From Dryocola sp. LX212 (GTDB lineage: Bacteria; Pseudomonadota; Gammaproteobacteria; Enterobacterales; Enterobacteriaceae): DNA of 64,000 nt. Positions 30,973-43,607 of the stretch are shown one piece after another. Numbering within the stretch: the first letter of the stretch is position 1; every line of letters begins with the position of its first letter. The stretch is taken from positions 3,286,001-3,350,000 of the forward strand of contig CP167917.1 of the NCBI GenBank assembly GCA_041504365.1, read 5' to 3'. The notes under the pieces are model-generated. The model was not told the DNA's origin. It ran no database searches and worked only from the letters and a program-made list of their open reading frames with translations. Position numbers and translations under genes: made by a program.

Positions 30973-32388
30973 TTACTGCTGGGCTTCACGCTCGGCAATA
31001 AAGCCCAGCGCCTTTTCGATACGCGCGATAGAGCGCGGTTTGCCAATCGCATGCACGGTAACGTCCAGCCCCGGTGACTGGCCTGCACCGGTCACCGCTA
31101 CGCGTAGCGGCATACCTACTTTACCCATGCCTACTTCCAGCTCGTCTGCCGTTGCCTGAATGGCGTTATGGACGTTTTCCGCCGTCCAGTCGGTAATCGC
31201 AGCCAGCTTGTCACGAATCACTTCCAGCGGCTGACGGGCAACCGGACGCAAATGTTTCTTCGCGGCGTCGGCGTCAAACTCGCTGAAATCTTCGTAGAAG
31301 TAGCGGCAGGTTTCAGCCATCTCTTTGAGCGTCTTGCAGCGATCGCCCAGCAGTTTCACCAGATCGGCCAGCTCCGGGCCGTTGCGGGTATCAATGTTCT
31401 GCTGTTCGATATGCCACTGCAGCTGGGTTGCAACGTATTCCGGCGCCAGATGGTTAATATAATGGTGGTTAAGCCACTGCAGCTTCTCAGTGTTGAATGC
31501 ACTTGCTGATTTGCTGACGGTTGTCAGATCAAACAGCTTGATCATCTCTTCACGGGAGAAGATTTCCTGATCGCCGTGCGCCCAGCCCAGACGTACGAGG
31601 TAGTTCAGCAGCGCTTCCGGCAGGTAGCCATCATCGCGATACTGCATCACGCTTACCGCACCGTGGCGTTTAGACAGTTTTTTGCCGTCATCACCGTTGA
31701 TCATCGACACGTGGCCGTACAAAGGAACCGGCGCGTTCAGCGCTTTCAGGATGTTGATCTGGCGCGGCGTGTTGTTGATATGGTCTTCGCCACGAATCAC
31801 GTGCGTGATTTCCATATCCCAATCGTCCACTACCACACAGAAATTGTAGGTCGGTGAACCATCGGTACGGCGAATGATCAGGTCGTCCAGTTCCTGGTTG
31901 CTGAATTCGATGGGGCCACGAATCTGATCATCGAAAATAACCGAACCTTCCTGCGGGTTGGCAAAACGCACTACGCACGGCTCATCGGCTTCGTGATGTT
32001 CATGCCCGTGGCGGCAGCGGCCGTCGTAACGTGGCTTCTCGCCCTTCTCCATTTGCTCTTCACGCAGCGCATCAAGACGCTCTTTGGAGCAGTAGCACTT
32101 ATAGGCCGTCCCTGCTTCCAGCATGTCATCGATAACGCTGTTATAACGGTCGAAACGCTTGGTCTGGAAGTACGGGCCTTCATCCCACTCCAGGCTCAAC
32201 CAGTTCATGCCATCCATGATTGCCTCAATGGCTTCCGGGGTTGAGCGTTCGAGATCGGTATCTTCAATACGCAGCACGAACTCGCCGCCGTGGTTACGAG
32301 CAAAAAGCCAGGAATAAAGAGCAGTACGGGCGCCACCGACGTGCAGATAGCCCGTTGGGCTTGGCGCAAAGCGAGTTTTGATTTTCAT
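30973..32388 (-). CDS. gltX: Glutamyl-tRNA synthetase
   Basis: A 471-aa class I aminoacyl-tRNA synthetase charging tRNA-Glu, also the donor for 5-aminolevulinate synthesis. The HIGH-type motif reads HVGG (16-19) and KMSKS-type reads KLSKRHG. The zinc site of the E. coli enzyme is kept: C98, C100, C125, H127. Located between the tRNA-Val/Lys operon and yfeC as in K-12. Length equals E. coli GltX. Transcribed divergently from the tRNA operon. Confidence 0.97.
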   Translation of the reverse strand: MKIKTRFAPSPTGYLHVGGARTALYSWLFARNHGGEFVLRIEDTDLERSTPEAIEAIMDGMNWLSLEWDEGPYFQTKRFDRYNSVIDDMLEAGTAYKCYCSKERLDALREEQMEKGEKPRYDGRCRHGHEHHEADEPCVVRFANPQEGSVIFDDQIRGPIEFSNQELDDLIIRRTDGSPTYNFCVVVDDWDMEITHVIRGEDHINNTPRQINILKALNAPVPLYGHVSMINGDDGKKLSKRHGAVSVMQYRDDGYLPEALLNYLVRLGWAHGDQEIFSREEMIKLFDLTTVSKSASAFNTEKLQWLNHHYINHLAPEYVATQLQWHIEQQNIDTRNGPELADLVKLLGDRCKTLKEMAETCRYFYEDFSEFDADAAKKHLRPVARQPLEVIRDKLAAITDWTAENVHNAIQATADELEVGMGKVGMPLRVAVTGAGQSPGLDVTVHAIGKPRSIARIEKALGFIAEREAQQ

Positions 32389-32602
32389 TGAACGGCCTTA
32401 ATTACGCAAAATTGCCGGGAACCGGCTGATGCCAGGGAAAAATGGAGTCGCAACATTCTACCACTGTAGGCTGATTCCTCAATGTTGATGCCTTTACTTC
32501 CCTGTAAAGGACACATTCTGATGATAAATCAAACGCCAATGAACAAATCGCGATCGCTTTGCCTAAATTTAAGACGAACAAACAAAATCTTTAGAAAAGG
32601 CG

Positions 32603-32630
32603 TTGACTCATTTTCAACTCTCCCTATAAT
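32603..32630 (+). promoter_or_regulatory. Sigma-70 promoter of the tRNA-Val/Lys operon
   Basis: TTGACT (32603-32608) and TATAAT (32625-32630), 16 bp apart, followed by a GC-rich discriminator GCGACTCC. Stringent control is expected from the discriminator. Confidence 0.85.
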
Positions 32631-32647
32631 GCGACTCCACACAGCGG

Positions 32648-32723
32648 GGGTGATTAGCTCAGTTGGTAGAGCACCTCCTTTACACGGAGGGGGTCGGCGG
32701 TTCGAGCCCGTCATCACCCACCA
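32648..32723 (+). tRNA. valU: tRNA-Val (TAC anticodon)
   Basis: A 76-nt tRNA including CCA, starting GGGTGATTAGC and ending TCATCACCCACCA; anticodon TAC (UAC). First of three identical copies ahead of tRNA-Lys. The valU/X/Y naming follows K-12 order. Confidence 0.97.
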
Positions 32724-32768
32724 TTCATTAGTGAGTGAGCCCGCAGTGTGGTAAGAGAATTTAGCGTT

Positions 32769-32844
32769 GGGTGATTAGCTCAGTTGGTAGAGCACCTCCT
32801 TTACACGGAGGGGGTCGGCGGTTCGAGCCCGTCATCACCCACCA
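32769..32844 (+). tRNA. valX: tRNA-Val (TAC anticodon)
   Basis: Second copy, identical in sequence to the first; 45-nt spacer after the first copy. Confidence 0.97.
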
Positions 32845-32877
32845 TCTCTCTTACAGATTTAAGCAGTACCGAAGTTT

Positions 32878-32953
32878 GGGTGATTAGCTCAGTTGGTAGA
32901 GCACCTCCTTTACACGGAGGGGGTCGGCGGTTCGAGCCCGTCATCACCCACCA
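32878..32953 (+). tRNA. valY: tRNA-Val (TAC anticodon)
   Basis: Third copy; identical in sequence. Only three nucleotides separate it from tRNA-Lys, so the transcript must be processed at a very short spacer. Confidence 0.97.
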
Positions 32954-32956
32954 TTC

Positions 32957-33032
32957 GGGGCGTTAGCTCAGTTGGTAGAGCAGTTGACTTTTAATCAATT
33001 GGTCGCAGGTTCGAATCCTGCACGCCCCACCA
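32957..33032 (+). tRNA. lysV: tRNA-Lys (TTT anticodon)
   Basis: A 76-nt tRNA, GGGGCGTTAGC to CACGCCCCACCA, anticodon TTT. Acceptor-stem bases differ from the K-12 lysV as I recall it (GGGTCG there), in a compensating way (GGGGCG with CGCCCC). Last gene of the operon. Confidence 0.95.
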
Positions 33033-33038
33033 ATGTAG

Positions 33039-33063
33039 AAAGGCGCCCTAAAGGCGCCTTTTT
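33039..33063 (+). terminator. Terminator of the tRNA-Val/Lys operon
   Basis: AAAGGCGCC (33039-33047) pairs with GGCGCCTTT (33053-33061), followed by Ts to 33063. Confidence 0.88.
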
Positions 33064-33086
33064 GCTATGCGCAATTCGTGTAGTCG

Positions 33087-33117
33087 TAGGGTGGATAAGC
33101 GCTAGCGCCATCCACCG
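33087..33117. repeat. REP-like palindrome
   Basis: GGTGGAT (33090-33096) and ATCCACC (33110-33116) flank AAGCGCTAGCGCC. Lies between the tRNA operon and yfeR; in K-12 xapR/xapB/xapA occupy this gap. Confidence 0.75.
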
Positions 33118-33177
33118 ACAACACGCAAATGATAGATCACGCCGCCGCTTTCTACCCTACAATTTATCTCCCCTGCA

Positions 33178-34125
33178 TCAATCCTGGTTATCCTCTTCCG
33201 GGTCGCTAAACAACGCATCTCCCCTGCGGGCCTCAGTTAACCGCTGCGCCTGCTGATGAATCACCTGCCAGATTGCTTCCGCCGCGCTTGAAAGCGAGCG
33301 GTTTTTCCGTCTTACCAGCATAAGTTGGCGATCGACAACCGGCGTCAGCCTCCTGACCGTTAACACACTGCCTTCGGGCAAAGGCAACGCCAGCGCTGGC
33401 AGCACGCTTAATCCAATCCCCGCCTCCACCATCGGGAACAGCGTTGCCGGATGGCCTATCTGCTGCACAATGTTCGCTTTGATACCCATTTTTTGCAGCG
33501 CATCGTCAATCAGCGGGCGGCTGCCGGAGGCATAATCCTGCAGCACGAGATCCGTCTTCTGCAAAGCTTGCCAGGGCACACAACGTTCGGCGGCTAAAGG
33601 GTGATCCGTCCGGCAGAGCAGTAAAAAAGGTTCGGACAGCACGGCTTCGCAGTCCAGATCGCTGGCCTGAATCGGGTCAATCACGATGCCAAAATCCACC
33701 TCTCCCTGACGAATACTTTGCAATACCCACTGCTGCGGCCGGTCGTGCAGCACAAAACGTATGGACGGATGCTGTTCGGCCGCCGCTGCAATGCACTGTG
33801 GGATCAGATGTGCAGAAATTGTCTGGCTGGCGGCCACGCGTACCGTGCCGCTTAGCTGATGCCCAACGCTTCGCGCATCGAGCAGCGTCGAATTCAGCTC
33901 TTCGAGCAGGCGTTCCAGCCTTCCTGCCAGCTGCTGCCCGGCATCGGTCAGAACGACTTCACGGGTGGTGCGGTCCAGCAGCCTCACCCCAATCTCGTTT
34001 TCCAGCTCCTTCACGCTGTGGCTCACCGCTGACTGGCTAAGGCCGATGCGCTCACCTGCACGGCTGAAGCTTCCCGCCTGGGCTACCGCAACAAAAATTT
34101 TTAACTGGCGCAGGGAATAATTCAT
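33178..34125 (-). CDS. yfeR: LysR-type transcriptional regulator YfeR
   Basis: A 315-aa regulator. The N-terminal winged HTH spans 1-60 ([20 protein letters not shown], then [13 protein letters not shown]) and the C-terminal effector domain spans ~90-300. In Salmonella YfeR is an osmolarity-linked LysR regulator of the divergent yfeH. The same divergent arrangement is kept here with a 90-bp AT-rich gap. The effector is unknown. Confidence 0.9.
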   Translation of the reverse strand: MNYSLRQLKIFVAVAQAGSFSRAGERIGLSQSAVSHSVKELENEIGVRLLDRTTREVVLTDAGQQLAGRLERLLEELNSTLLDARSVGHQLSGTVRVAASQTISAHLIPQCIAAAAEQHPSIRFVLHDRPQQWVLQSIRQGEVDFGIVIDPIQASDLDCEAVLSEPFLLLCRTDHPLAAERCVPWQALQKTDLVLQDYASGSRPLIDDALQKMGIKANIVQQIGHPATLFPMVEAGIGLSVLPALALPLPEGSVLTVRRLTPVVDRQLMLVRRKNRSLSSAAEAIWQVIHQQAQRLTEARRGDALFSDPEEDNQD

Positions 34126-34144
34126 ATATTTAATTCATCAATTC

Positions 34145-34155
34145 ATTTAATAAAT
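34145..34155. promoter_or_regulatory. AT-rich palindrome in the yfeR/yfeH control region
   Basis: ATTTAATAAAT is a perfect palindrome in the 90-bp divergent gap and is a candidate YfeR (LysR-type) binding site; the T-N11-A type is not strictly satisfied. Confidence 0.35.
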
Positions 34156-34215
34156 CAATTTTATTTCTTAAACCAGCAAAAGCACAATAGCTGGACTCCA
34201 GTTTGAGGATTAACG

Positions 34216-35211
34216 ATGAAACTCTTTCGCGTGCTCGACCCGTTTACACTGACTCTGATCGCTACCGTTCTGCTGGCCTCTTTTTTTCCGGCCCAGGGAA
34301 GTTTTGTTGGCTTCTTTGAAGGGCTGACCACCGCCGCCATCGCTCTGCTGTTCTTTATGCATGGCGCCAAGCTATCCCGCGAGGCTATTATTTCCGGCAG
34401 CAGCCACTGGCGGCTTCACCTGTGGGTGATGTGCAGCACCTTCGTGCTGTTCCCGGTGCTCGGCGTGCTGTTCGCCTGGTGGGCTCCCGTCAACGTCAGC
34501 CCGGAAATTTATACCGGCTTTCTGTATCTGTGTATCCTTCCCGCCACGGTCCAGTCCGCGATTGCATTCACCTCCATTGCGGGGGGGAACGTCGCCGCTG
34601 CGGTCTGTTCGGCTTCCGCATCCAGCCTGCTCGGCATTTTCCTTTCACCGCTGCTGGTTGGCATGGTGATGCACGTGCATGGGGCGAGCGGCAGCCTGCA
34701 ACAGGTTGGCAGCATCATGCTGCAGCTGCTGGTGCCGTTTATCCTCGGCCACCTCTCCCGCCCGTGGATCGGTGCCTGGGTTGCACGCAACAAGAAATGG
34801 ATTGGCAAAACTGACCAGACGTCCATTCTGCTGGTGGTCTATTCGGCATTCAGCGAGGCGGTAACCCACGGCATCTGGCATAAGGTTGGGGCGGGTTCGC
34901 TGCTGTTTATCGTCGTCGTGAGCCTGGTGCTGCTGGGGATTGTGATTGCGGTAAATACGTTTATGGCGCGGCGTCTTGGCTTTAATAAGGCCGATGAGAT
35001 TACGATTGTTTTCTGCGGGTCGAAGAAGAGCCTCGCCAACGGCATTCCAATGGCCAACATTCTCTTCCCGGTTGCTACCGTGGGGATGATGGTGCTGCCG
35101 CTGATGATTTTCCACCAGATACAGCTGATGATCTGTGCGGTTATGGCCCGTCGCTACCAGAGCCAGACGGCAAAAGCGGCGGCCGGGAATACGACCACCG
35201 CTAAAAGCTAA
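34216..35211 (+). CDS. yfeH: YfeH, bile-acid:sodium symporter family protein
   Basis: A 331-aa inner-membrane protein with about ten predicted helices of the SBF-like (PF13593) transporter group. The GAGG ribosome site precedes ATG 34216. The motif CGSKKSLANGIPMA near residue 275 is the family's substrate/sodium region. Its TAA overlaps the ypeB stop by four bases. The actual substrate is unknown. Controlled in Salmonella by YfeR, which lies divergent here. Confidence 0.88.
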   Translation: MKLFRVLDPFTLTLIATVLLASFFPAQGSFVGFFEGLTTAAIALLFFMHGAKLSREAIISGSSHWRLHLWVMCSTFVLFPVLGVLFAWWAPVNVSPEIYTGFLYLCILPATVQSAIAFTSIAGGNVAAAVCSASASSLLGIFLSPLLVGMVMHVHGASGSLQQVGSIMLQLLVPFILGHLSRPWIGAWVARNKKWIGKTDQTSILLVVYSAFSEAVTHGIWHKVGAGSLLFIVVVSLVLLGIVIAVNTFMARRLGFNKADEITIVFCGSKKSLANGIPMANILFPVATVGMMVLPLMIFHQIQLMICAVMARRYQSQTAKAAAGNTTTAKS

Positions 35212-35423
35212 GTTCTTTTCAGGGGCTTCACCAGCCCCTCCAGCCCTTCCGTTTTGATGAGCAGCGTCAGCTTCATCAGCTCGCCAAGATGCCCATGAGG
35301 AAACTCATCCTTGCGGGCAAACCACAGGAAGTACTCCTCCGGCACGTCAATCAGCACCCGCCCTTTGTATTTGCCGAAGGGCATTTCCGTATTGGCTATC
35401 TCGATAAGCTGCTCTTTATCCAT
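35208..35423 (-). CDS. ypeB: YpeB, DUF3820 protein
   Basis: A 71-aa cytoplasmic protein with the DUF3820 signature MPFGKYKGRVL then EEYFLWFARKDEFPHGHLGELM. Starting at MDKEQ (35423) fits the K-12 N-terminus and places a GGTGAG site just upstream; a GTG three codons earlier would overlap the ligA stop. Directly downstream of ligA and translated after it, so likely co-transcribed. Function unknown; related domains occur fused to exonucleases. Confidence 0.88.
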   Translation of the reverse strand: MDKEQLIEIANTEMPFGKYKGRVLIDVPEEYFLWFARKDEFPHGHLGELMKLTLLIKTEGLEGLVKPLKRT

Positions 35424-35424
35424 C

Positions 35425-37452
<2,028 letters not shown>

Positions 37453-37462
37453 TCAATAGAAA

Positions 37463-37485
37463 AAACCCCCGACAGGCGGGGGTTT
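37463..37485 (-). terminator. Terminator of zipA, ahead of ligA
   Basis: AAACCCCCG (37463-37471) pairs with CGGGGGTTT (37477-37485), 5-base loop. On the minus strand a T run follows (37458-37465), so it terminates zipA transcripts. Confidence 0.8.
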
Positions 37486-37508
37486 AGGGGAAACTGTCCG
37501 GCAGAGGA

Positions 37509-38477
37509 TCAGGCGTTAGCCTCAACAACCTCGCGGATTCTGTCCTGATACTCGCGCATTTTTTGCGGCGTCATCATGCGGCGCTGGTCGTCAAGCACCA
37601 CGCCACCCACTTCATCTGCAATATGCTGCGCGGACTGCAGCATCAGCTTAAAGTTTTGATGCGGGTCGCCATAGGAAGGCACCTGCATAAAGATTGTCAC
37701 GCCCGGCGTTGCAAAGCTGGCCATGTTTTCCGGATCGAATGAGCCAGGCTTCACCATATTCGCAAGGCTGAAGAGCACGGGACCGCTGCCGTCAGGGCTG
37801 AGATGGCGATGGAAAATGTTCATTTCACCAAAGATAAAGCCCGCCTGCTGAATGCTGTTGAGCAACACATCACCGTTAATGGTGCTGCCAGCGTGAGCAG
37901 AGACGTTCATAACGATAACGGTCTCTTTCGGCGCCTGACGAACAGGTGCCGCTGGCTCTGGCACAGGTTGATGGACAACCGGCGCTGGCTGCTGAACCGG
38001 CTGCACATTTACCGGCTGCTGAGGTTCAGGCTGACGAATCGGCGCTGGCTGTTGAACAGGCTCAACTGGCTGTACAACCGCAGGCTGCACGCCAGGCTGC
38101 TGGCGCGGCATCTCAGGAACAGGCTGATGCTGTGGCTGCTGCACTGGCGCAGCACGGCGAGGTTCAGCCGAAGCGTAAGGTGGCTCATATTGATGTTGTG
38201 GCGTTTGTGGCTGACGAGGCGTTTCCGGCTCGCGGGACACAGGTTCCTGCGCAGGGGCAACCCTACGCACGCGCACTTCGCCTACTCCTTCACCTTCTTC
38301 ATCGTCGGCGTCATCTTCTGCTTCGTAATCGTCACGTTTAGACTTCATACGCTTCAACGGGCGATCGCGGAAAACGGAAGAACGCTCCTTACGGCTGGTC
38401 CAAAGGCCATGTACCAGTAAGGCGATTATGGCGATCGCGCCAACAATGATTAATATCAGACGCAAATCCTGCATCAT
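37509..38477 (-). CDS. zipA: Cell division protein ZipA
   Basis: A 322-aa FtsZ-tethering protein of the division ring. Start MMQDL (38477) fits the K-12 N-terminus; a longer frame upstream is not homologous. Domains: N-terminal membrane anchor (~5-24), basic/acidic region, a Pro/Gln/Val-rich linker (about 75-175; [14 protein letters not shown] and repeats), and the C-terminal FtsZ-binding domain (~185-322, [19 protein letters not shown]). Divergent from cysZ. The linker is low complexity and its exact length varies between species. Confidence 0.96.
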   Translation of the reverse strand: MMQDLRLILIIVGAIAIIALLVHGLWTSRKERSSVFRDRPLKRMKSKRDDYEAEDDADDEEGEGVGEVRVRRVAPAQEPVSREPETPRQPQTPQHQYEPPYASAEPRRAAPVQQPQHQPVPEMPRQQPGVQPAVVQPVEPVQQPAPIRQPEPQQPVNVQPVQQPAPVVHQPVPEPAAPVRQAPKETVIVMNVSAHAGSTINGDVLLNSIQQAGFIFGEMNIFHRHLSPDGSGPVLFSLANMVKPGSFDPENMASFATPGVTIFMQVPSYGDPHQNFKLMLQSAQHIADEVGGVVLDDQRRMMTPQKMREYQDRIREVVEANA

Positions 38478-38707
38478 TATATTCTCTGTTGTTCTAACAC
38501 CTTGCCAACGCGGCAAACATTTACTCACTAAGAGTATTTGCCCATCCGCTTAAGTGCAAGTACGTGCACGGTTTTCTCAGCATAAAGATGGGCTATTAAT
38601 GGTTTTTTGCTGATTTTTCGACCATTTCTTAATACGTTTTTGCCAGCCAGCTCGGTTATGATGGGCGCGCCTGTCACTGAACCGACGTAAAGGAGTCTAC
38701 TAAGTCT

Positions 38708-39469
38708 ATGGTTTCAACTTCAGCAACCGCCCCGAAAAGCGGCGTTCACTATTTTTCCCAGGGCTGGAAGCTGGTTCGTGAACCCGGCATCAAGCGCTAT
38801 GTGGTTTTACCGCTGCTGGTAAATATCTTGTTGATGGGTGGCGCATTTTGGTGGCTGTTCACCCGCCTTGATGAGTGGATCCCGGCAATGCTTTCGTATG
38901 TGCCGGACTGGCTACAGTGGCTGAGCTATCTTATCTGGCCGCTGGCGGTCATTTCGCTGCTGCTGGTCTTTGGCTACTTCTTCTCTACCCTGGCGAACTG
39001 GATAGCCGCGCCGTTTAACGGCCTGCTGGCAGAACAGTTAGAAGCACGCTTAACTGGCGCAACGCCTCCTGATACCGGAGTCTATGGCGTAATGAAAGAT
39101 GTGCCGCGCATTATGAAGAGAGAGTGGCAGAAACTGGCCTGGTATCTTCCGCGCGCGGTAGTGCTGCTGATTCTCTATTTTATTCCTGGTATTGGGCAGA
39201 CTGTCGCGCCCGTGTTGTGGTTCTTGTTCAGCGCATGGATGCTGGCAATTCAGTACTGTGATTACCCTTTCGATAACCATAAGGTGCCGTTTCGCGACAT
39301 GCGCGTCGCCCTGCGTAACAAAAAGGTAACCAATATGCAGTTTGGCTCGCTGGTTAGCCTGTTCACCCTGATCCCCTTCCTGAATCTGGTAATTATGCCG
39401 GTAGCCGTGTGTGGCGCTACCGCAATGTGGGTTGACTGCTACCGTTCAAAACACGCGATGTGGAAGTAA
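38708..39469 (+). CDS. cysZ: Sulfate transporter CysZ
   Basis: A 253-aa inner-membrane sulfate permease that feeds cysteine synthesis. Four membrane helices are visible (about 31-52, 66-92, 145-170 and 215-240). The conserved end RSKHAMWK and the EI24 domain fit. It is one gene upstream of cysK as in K-12, but with its own terminator. Complements the CysPTWA importer found at 45-49 kb. Confidence 0.94.
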   Translation: MVSTSATAPKSGVHYFSQGWKLVREPGIKRYVVLPLLVNILLMGGAFWWLFTRLDEWIPAMLSYVPDWLQWLSYLIWPLAVISLLLVFGYFFSTLANWIAAPFNGLLAEQLEARLTGATPPDTGVYGVMKDVPRIMKREWQKLAWYLPRAVVLLILYFIPGIGQTVAPVLWFLFSAWMLAIQYCDYPFDNHKVPFRDMRVALRNKKVTNMQFGSLVSLFTLIPFLNLVIMPVAVCGATAMWVDCYRSKHAMWK

Positions 39470-39476
39470 CGCATTC

Positions 39477-39505
39477 AGGAGCGGCATATGTCGCTCCTTA
39501 TTCCT
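39477..39505 (+). terminator. Hairpin after cysZ
   Basis: AGGAGCG (39477-39483) pairs with CGCTCCT (39492-39498), followed by TTATTCCTT. The T-rich run is imperfect, so it is a moderate terminator. Confidence 0.55.
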
Positions 39506-39550
39506 TCTTGCAATCCCTTATTTCCCTTCTACATATAGATATACGATTTC

Positions 39551-39583
39551 TTTACTTCCCCATAACGCCGGAGCAGGTATGCT
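39551..39583 (+). promoter_or_regulatory. cysK promoter region
   Basis: TATGCT (39578-39583) is a -10-like element with no close -35 at 17 bp (TTTACT lies 21 bp upstream), as expected for an activator-dependent (CysB) promoter. The stretch 39505-39622 also resembles the K-12 cysK leader as I recall it. The cysK ATG is at 39623, after TTAAGGACGGGCT. Confidence 0.5.
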
Positions 39584-39622
39584 GGTGAGGTTTCCCAAAT
39601 TTCATACAGTTAAGGACGGGCT

Positions 39623-40594
39623 ATGAGCAAGATCTACGAAGACAACTCTCTGACAATCGGTCATACGCCGCTGGTTCGACTGAACCGCATCGGTAACGGA
39701 CGCATTCTGGCGAAGGTCGAGTCGCGCAACCCAAGCTTCAGCGTCAAGTGCCGTATCGGTGCCAATATGATTTGGGATGCCGAAAAACGCGGCGTGCTCA
39801 AGCCGGGCATTGAGCTGGTTGAGCCGACAAGCGGCAATACAGGTATTGCTCTGGCTTACGTTGCCGCCGCACGTGGCTATAAGCTGACGCTGACCATGCC
39901 TGAAACGATGAGCGTCGAGCGCCGCAAGCTGCTTAAAGCACTCGGCGCAAACTTAGTGCTGACCGAAGGCGCTAAAGGCATGAAAGGCGCAATCCAGAAA
40001 GCTGAAGAGATTGTGGCGAGCGACCCGAACAAGTATTTACTGCTTCAACAGTTCAGCAACCCGGCAAACCCGGAAATTCACGAGAAAACCACCGGCCCGG
40101 AAATCTGGGAAGACACGGATGGAGAAGTTGACGTATTTATCGCGGGCGTCGGGACAGGCGGTACGCTGACCGGCGTGAGCCGTTACATTAAAAATACCAA
40201 AGGCAAAACGGGGCTTATCAGCGTTGCCGTAGAACCAACGGATTCCCCGGTTATCGCTCAGGCGCTGGCAGGCGAAGAGTTGAAACCTGGTCCGCATAAA
40301 ATCCAGGGCATCGGCGCCGGTTTCATTCCAGGAAACCTGGATCTGAAGCTGATCGACAAGGTTGTCGCCATCTCCAACGAAGAGGCAATTTCCACCGCTC
40401 GCCGACTGATGGAAGAAGAAGGCATTCTTGCCGGGATCTCTTCCGGAGCGGCCGTGGCTGCTGCGTTAAAACTTCAGGAAGATGAAGCCTTTACCAACAA
40501 AAATATTGTGGTTATCCTACCTTCTTCCGGGGAACGGTATCTCAGTACGGCGTTATTTGCGGATCTTTTCACTGAAAAAGAACTGCAACAGTGA
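39623..40594 (+). CDS. cysK: Cysteine synthase A (CysK)
   Basis: A 323-aa O-acetylserine sulfhydrylase that makes L-cysteine from O-acetylserine and sulfide. PLP lysine K42 ([12 protein letters not shown]). Substrate loop TSGNTG (residues 69-74), GTGGT of the PLP phosphate site (~177). The C-terminal SSGERYLS and LF tail fits CysE binding. Length 323 as in E. coli. The strong ribosome site AAGGAC precedes the ATG. Regulated by CysB in E. coli. Sits between cysZ and the pts operon. Confidence 0.97.
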   Translation: MSKIYEDNSLTIGHTPLVRLNRIGNGRILAKVESRNPSFSVKCRIGANMIWDAEKRGVLKPGIELVEPTSGNTGIALAYVAAARGYKLTLTMPETMSVERRKLLKALGANLVLTEGAKGMKGAIQKAEEIVASDPNKYLLLQQFSNPANPEIHEKTTGPEIWEDTDGEVDVFIAGVGTGGTLTGVSRYIKNTKGKTGLISVAVEPTDSPVIAQALAGEELKPGPHKIQGIGAGFIPGNLDLKLIDKVVAISNEEAISTARRLMEEEGILAGISSGAAVAAALKLQEDEAFTNKNIVVILPSSGERYLSTALFADLFTEKELQQ

Positions 40595-40616
40595 TGCCAG
40601 CTTGTTAAAACTGACG

Positions 40617-40644
40617 AAAAAAGCACCCATAAGGGTGCTTTTTT
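40617..40644. terminator. Terminator after cysK
   Basis: AAAAAAGCACCC (40617-40628) pairs with GGGTGCTTTTTT (40633-40644), ATAA loop. Strong and bidirectional. Confidence 0.88.
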
Positions 40645-40982
40645 GTGGCATTCGTCAAAGTTTTACCCTCCTCAGGATTGCTTCACCCTGTCAGAACTGG
40701 TATTTAAGCAGCAAATTATTTTGATGCGCGAAATTAATCGCTGTGGAATATAGCGCTGCTGAATCGATTTTACGATTTGGTTTAAGCCTGATTTTCACTG
40801 CATAATGGTTAAGGACGAGCGAGACGCGAGCGGCCTGGCAACAAGCCATAGCACTTTTCGTGATTCTTGATGCATCCTGTGTCGCATAGAGTTAACGCCG
40901 ACGCTAACTATACAGGCTAAAGTGAAGCCACCAGGCTAGACTTTAGTTCCACAACACTAAACCTATAAGTTGGGGAAATACA
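40645..40982 (+). promoter_or_regulatory. ptsH control region, about 340 bp
   Basis: Long leader before ptsH. A CATAAT box (40801-40806) with a TTGGTT at 40777-40782 (18 bp apart) is a likely distal promoter. The last ~60 bases (CTATACAGGCTAAAGT to the TAGACTTTAGTTCC segment, then TTGGGGAAATACA) are nearly identical to K-12 as I recall it and would hold the proximal promoter and the ribosome site. CRP control is known in E. coli, but no exact CRP site can be placed here. Confidence 0.55.
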
Positions 40983-41240
40983 ATGTTCCAGCAAGAAGTT
41001 ACCATTACCGCTCCTAACGGTCTGCACACCCGCCCTGCTGCCCAGTTTGTTAAAGAAGCTAAAGGCTTCACCTCTGAGATCACTGTGACCTCCAACGGCA
41101 AAAGCGCAAGTGCTAAAAGCCTGTTTAAACTGCAAACGCTGGGCCTGACTCAGGGTACTGTTGTGACCATCTCTGCTGAAGGCGAAGATGATCAGAAAGC
41201 GGTTGAGCATTTAGTAAAACTGATGGCTGAACTCGAGTAA
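40983..41240 (+). CDS. ptsH: PTS phosphocarrier protein HPr
   Basis: An 85-aa phosphocarrier that passes phosphate from enzyme I to the EIIA domains. Active H15 in NGLHTRPA; the second regulatory position is S46. Length equals E. coli. First gene of ptsH-ptsI-crr, with 44 bp to ptsI. Confidence 0.97.
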   Translation: MFQQEVTITAPNGLHTRPAAQFVKEAKGFTSEITVTSNGKSASAKSLFKLQTLGLTQGTVVTISAEGEDDQKAVEHLVKLMAELE

Positions 41241-41284
41241 GTTCTGGGTTCTTCGTAAAAATCAGTCACAAGTAAGGTAGGGTT

Positions 41285-43012
41285 ATGATTTCAGGCATTT
41301 TAGCATCCCCGGGTATCGCTTTCGGCAAGGCACTTTTGCTGAAGGAAGATGAAATTGTCATCGACCGGAAGAAAATTTCTGCCGACAAAGTTGAGCAGGA
41401 AGTTGAACGTTTTCTGAGCGGACGAGCGAAAGCCTCTGCGCAGTTAGAAACGATCAAAATTAAAGCTGGCGAGACCTTCGGTGAAGAAAAGGAAGCGATC
41501 TTCGAAGGCCACATTATGTTGCTGGAGGATGAAGAGCTTGAGCAGGAGATCATAGCCCTGATCAAAGATAAGTTAGTTACTGCAGACGCAGCGGCTCACG
41601 AAATCATTGAAGGCCAGGCTACCGCTCTGGAAGAGCTGGATGATGAATACCTGAAAGAGCGTGCGGCCGACGTACGCGATATTGGTAAGCGTCTGCTCCA
41701 GAATATCCTGGGTCTGGCTATTGTCGATCTGAGCGCTATTCAGGACGAAGTTATCCTGGTGGCTAAAGATTTGACGCCATCTGAAACCGCACAGCTTAAC
41801 CTGCAAAAGGTGCTGGGTTTCATCACCGACATCGGTGGCCGTACCTCCCACACCTCTATCATGGCGCGTTCCCTGGAGCTGCCTGCGATTGTGGGCACCG
41901 GTAGCGTCACGAATGAAGTGAAAAACGACGACTATCTGATCCTCGACGCGGTTAACAACAAAGTTTACGTTAACCCGACTAACGAAGAGATCGAGTCCCT
42001 GCGCGCTGTACAGCAGCAGGTTGCCTCAGAGAAAGCTGAACTGGCAAAACTGAAAGATCTGCCGGCTATCACGCTCGATGGCCATCAGGTAGAAGTTTGC
42101 GCCAACATCGGTACCGTTCGTGACATCGACGGTGCAGAGCGCAACGGCGCTGAAGGTGTTGGTTTGTACCGTACCGAATTCCTGTTCATGGACCGCGACT
42201 CTCTGCCTACTGAAGAAGAGCAGTTCGCCGCGTACAAAGCTGTTGCTGAAGCCTGTGGCTCGCAAGCGGTTATCGTACGGACCATGGATATCGGTGGCGA
42301 TAAAGAGCTGCCGTACATGAACTTCCCGAAAGAAGAGAACCCGTTCCTGGGCTGGCGCGCAATTCGTATCGCCATGGATCGCAAAGAGATCCTGCACGCT
42401 CAGGTTCGCGCTATTCTGCGTGCTTCCGCTTTCGGCAAATTACGTATCATGTTCCCAATGATCATCTCCGTTGAAGAAGTGCGCGCACTGAAAGCAGAGA
42501 TCGAAATCATGAAGGCGCAGCTGCGTGAAGAAGGCAAAGCGTTCGACGAAACTATCGAAATCGGCGTCATGGTTGAGACCCCGGCTGCAGCCACTATCGC
42601 TCGCCACCTGGCCAAAGAAGTCGACTTCTTTAGTATCGGCACCAACGATTTAACTCAGTACACCCTGGCCGTTGACCGTGGTAATGATATGATCTCGCAT
42701 CTGTATCAACCAATGTCACCGTCCGTACTGACTCTGATTAAGCAAGTTATTGATGCTTCTCATGCTGAAGGTAAATGGACCGGAATGTGTGGTGAGCTTG
42801 CAGGCGACGAACGTGCTACACTTCTGTTGCTGGGGATGGGTCTGGACGAATTCAGTATGAGCGCCATCTCAATCCCGCGCATTAAGAAGATTATCCGTAA
42901 CACGAACTTCGAAGATGCGAAGGTGTTAGCAGAGCAGGCTCTTGCTCAACCGACAACGGACGAGTTAATGACGCTGGTTAACAAGTTCATTGAAGAAAAA
43001 ACAATCTGCTAA
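41285..43012 (+). CDS. ptsI: PTS enzyme I
   Basis: A 575-aa phosphotransferase that takes phosphate from phosphoenolpyruvate to HPr. Active H189 in [12 protein letters not shown]; the PEP-binding part carries ETPAAATIA and the cysteine in [10 protein letters not shown]-terminal HPr-binding helices and C-terminal TIM barrel are in usual order. Length equals E. coli. Co-transcribed with ptsH; crr follows after 40 bp. Confidence 0.97.
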   Translation: MISGILASPGIAFGKALLLKEDEIVIDRKKISADKVEQEVERFLSGRAKASAQLETIKIKAGETFGEEKEAIFEGHIMLLEDEELEQEIIALIKDKLVTADAAAHEIIEGQATALEELDDEYLKERAADVRDIGKRLLQNILGLAIVDLSAIQDEVILVAKDLTPSETAQLNLQKVLGFITDIGGRTSHTSIMARSLELPAIVGTGSVTNEVKNDDYLILDAVNNKVYVNPTNEEIESLRAVQQQVASEKAELAKLKDLPAITLDGHQVEVCANIGTVRDIDGAERNGAEGVGLYRTEFLFMDRDSLPTEEEQFAAYKAVAEACGSQAVIVRTMDIGGDKELPYMNFPKEENPFLGWRAIRIAMDRKEILHAQVRAILRASAFGKLRIMFPMIISVEEVRALKAEIEIMKAQLREEGKAFDETIEIGVMVETPAAATIARHLAKEVDFFSIGTNDLTQYTLAVDRGNDMISHLYQPMSPSVLTLIKQVIDASHAEGKWTGMCGELAGDERATLLLLGMGLDEFSMSAISIPRIKKIIRNTNFEDAKVLAEQALAQPTTDELMTLVNKFIEEKTIC

Positions 43013-43052
43013 TCCACCGGATGCGGCCCAATTTACTGCTTAGGAGAAGATC

Positions 43053-43562
43053 ATGGGTTTGTTTGATAAACTGAAATCTCTGGTTTCTGATGATAAAAAA
43101 GACACCGGAACCATCGAGATTGTTGCCCCGCTGTCTGGCGAAATCGTTAATATTGAAGATGTGCCAGATGTGGTGTTTGCAGAGAAGATTGTAGGCGATG
43201 GCATCGCAATTAAACCGACCGGCAACAAAATGGTTGCTCCGGTTGATGGCACCATCGGTAAAATCTTTGAAACCAACCATGCTTTCTCTATCGAATCTGA
43301 TAGCGGCATCGAGCTTTTCGTTCACTTCGGTATTGATACCGTTGAACTGAAAGGCGAAGGTTTCAAGCGCATCGCCGAAGAAGGCCAGCGTGTTAAGAAA
43401 GGCGACGTGGTTATCGAATTTGATCTGCCACTGCTGGAAGAGAAGGCCAAGTCTACCCTGACGCCGGTTGTTATCTCCAACATGGACGAAATCAAAGAGC
43501 TGATCAAGCTGACTGGTAGCGTGACCGTGGGTGAAACCCCGGTGATCCGCATCAAGAAGTAA
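43053..43562 (+). CDS. crr: Glucose-specific EIIA component Crr
   Basis: A 169-aa phosphocarrier that receives phosphate from HPr at H91 ([10 protein letters not shown]) and regulates transporters and adenylate cyclase. H76 is the second active-site histidine. Length equals E. coli. Ends with a strong terminator, shared with convergent pdxK. Confidence 0.97.
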   Translation: MGLFDKLKSLVSDDKKDTGTIEIVAPLSGEIVNIEDVPDVVFAEKIVGDGIAIKPTGNKMVAPVDGTIGKIFETNHAFSIESDSGIELFVHFGIDTVELKGEGFKRIAEEGQRVKKGDVVIEFDLPLLEEKAKSTLTPVVISNMDEIKELIKLTGSVTVGETPVIRIKK

Positions 43563-43577
43563 GTTGACTGCTTAAAC

Positions 43578-43606
43578 AAAAAAGGCACCCTGTGGGTGCC
43601 TTTTTT
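43578..43606. terminator. Bidirectional terminator between crr and pdxK
   Basis: AAAAAAGGCACCC (43578-43590) pairs with GGGTGCCTTTTTT (43594-43606), TGT loop. The pdxK stop is two bases beyond. Confidence 0.88.
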
Positions 43607-43607
43607 G

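Noticed and set aside
37946-38420. Plus-strand frames across the zipA linker
   Set aside because: They come from the low-complexity Pro/Gln repeats of zipA read in reverse.
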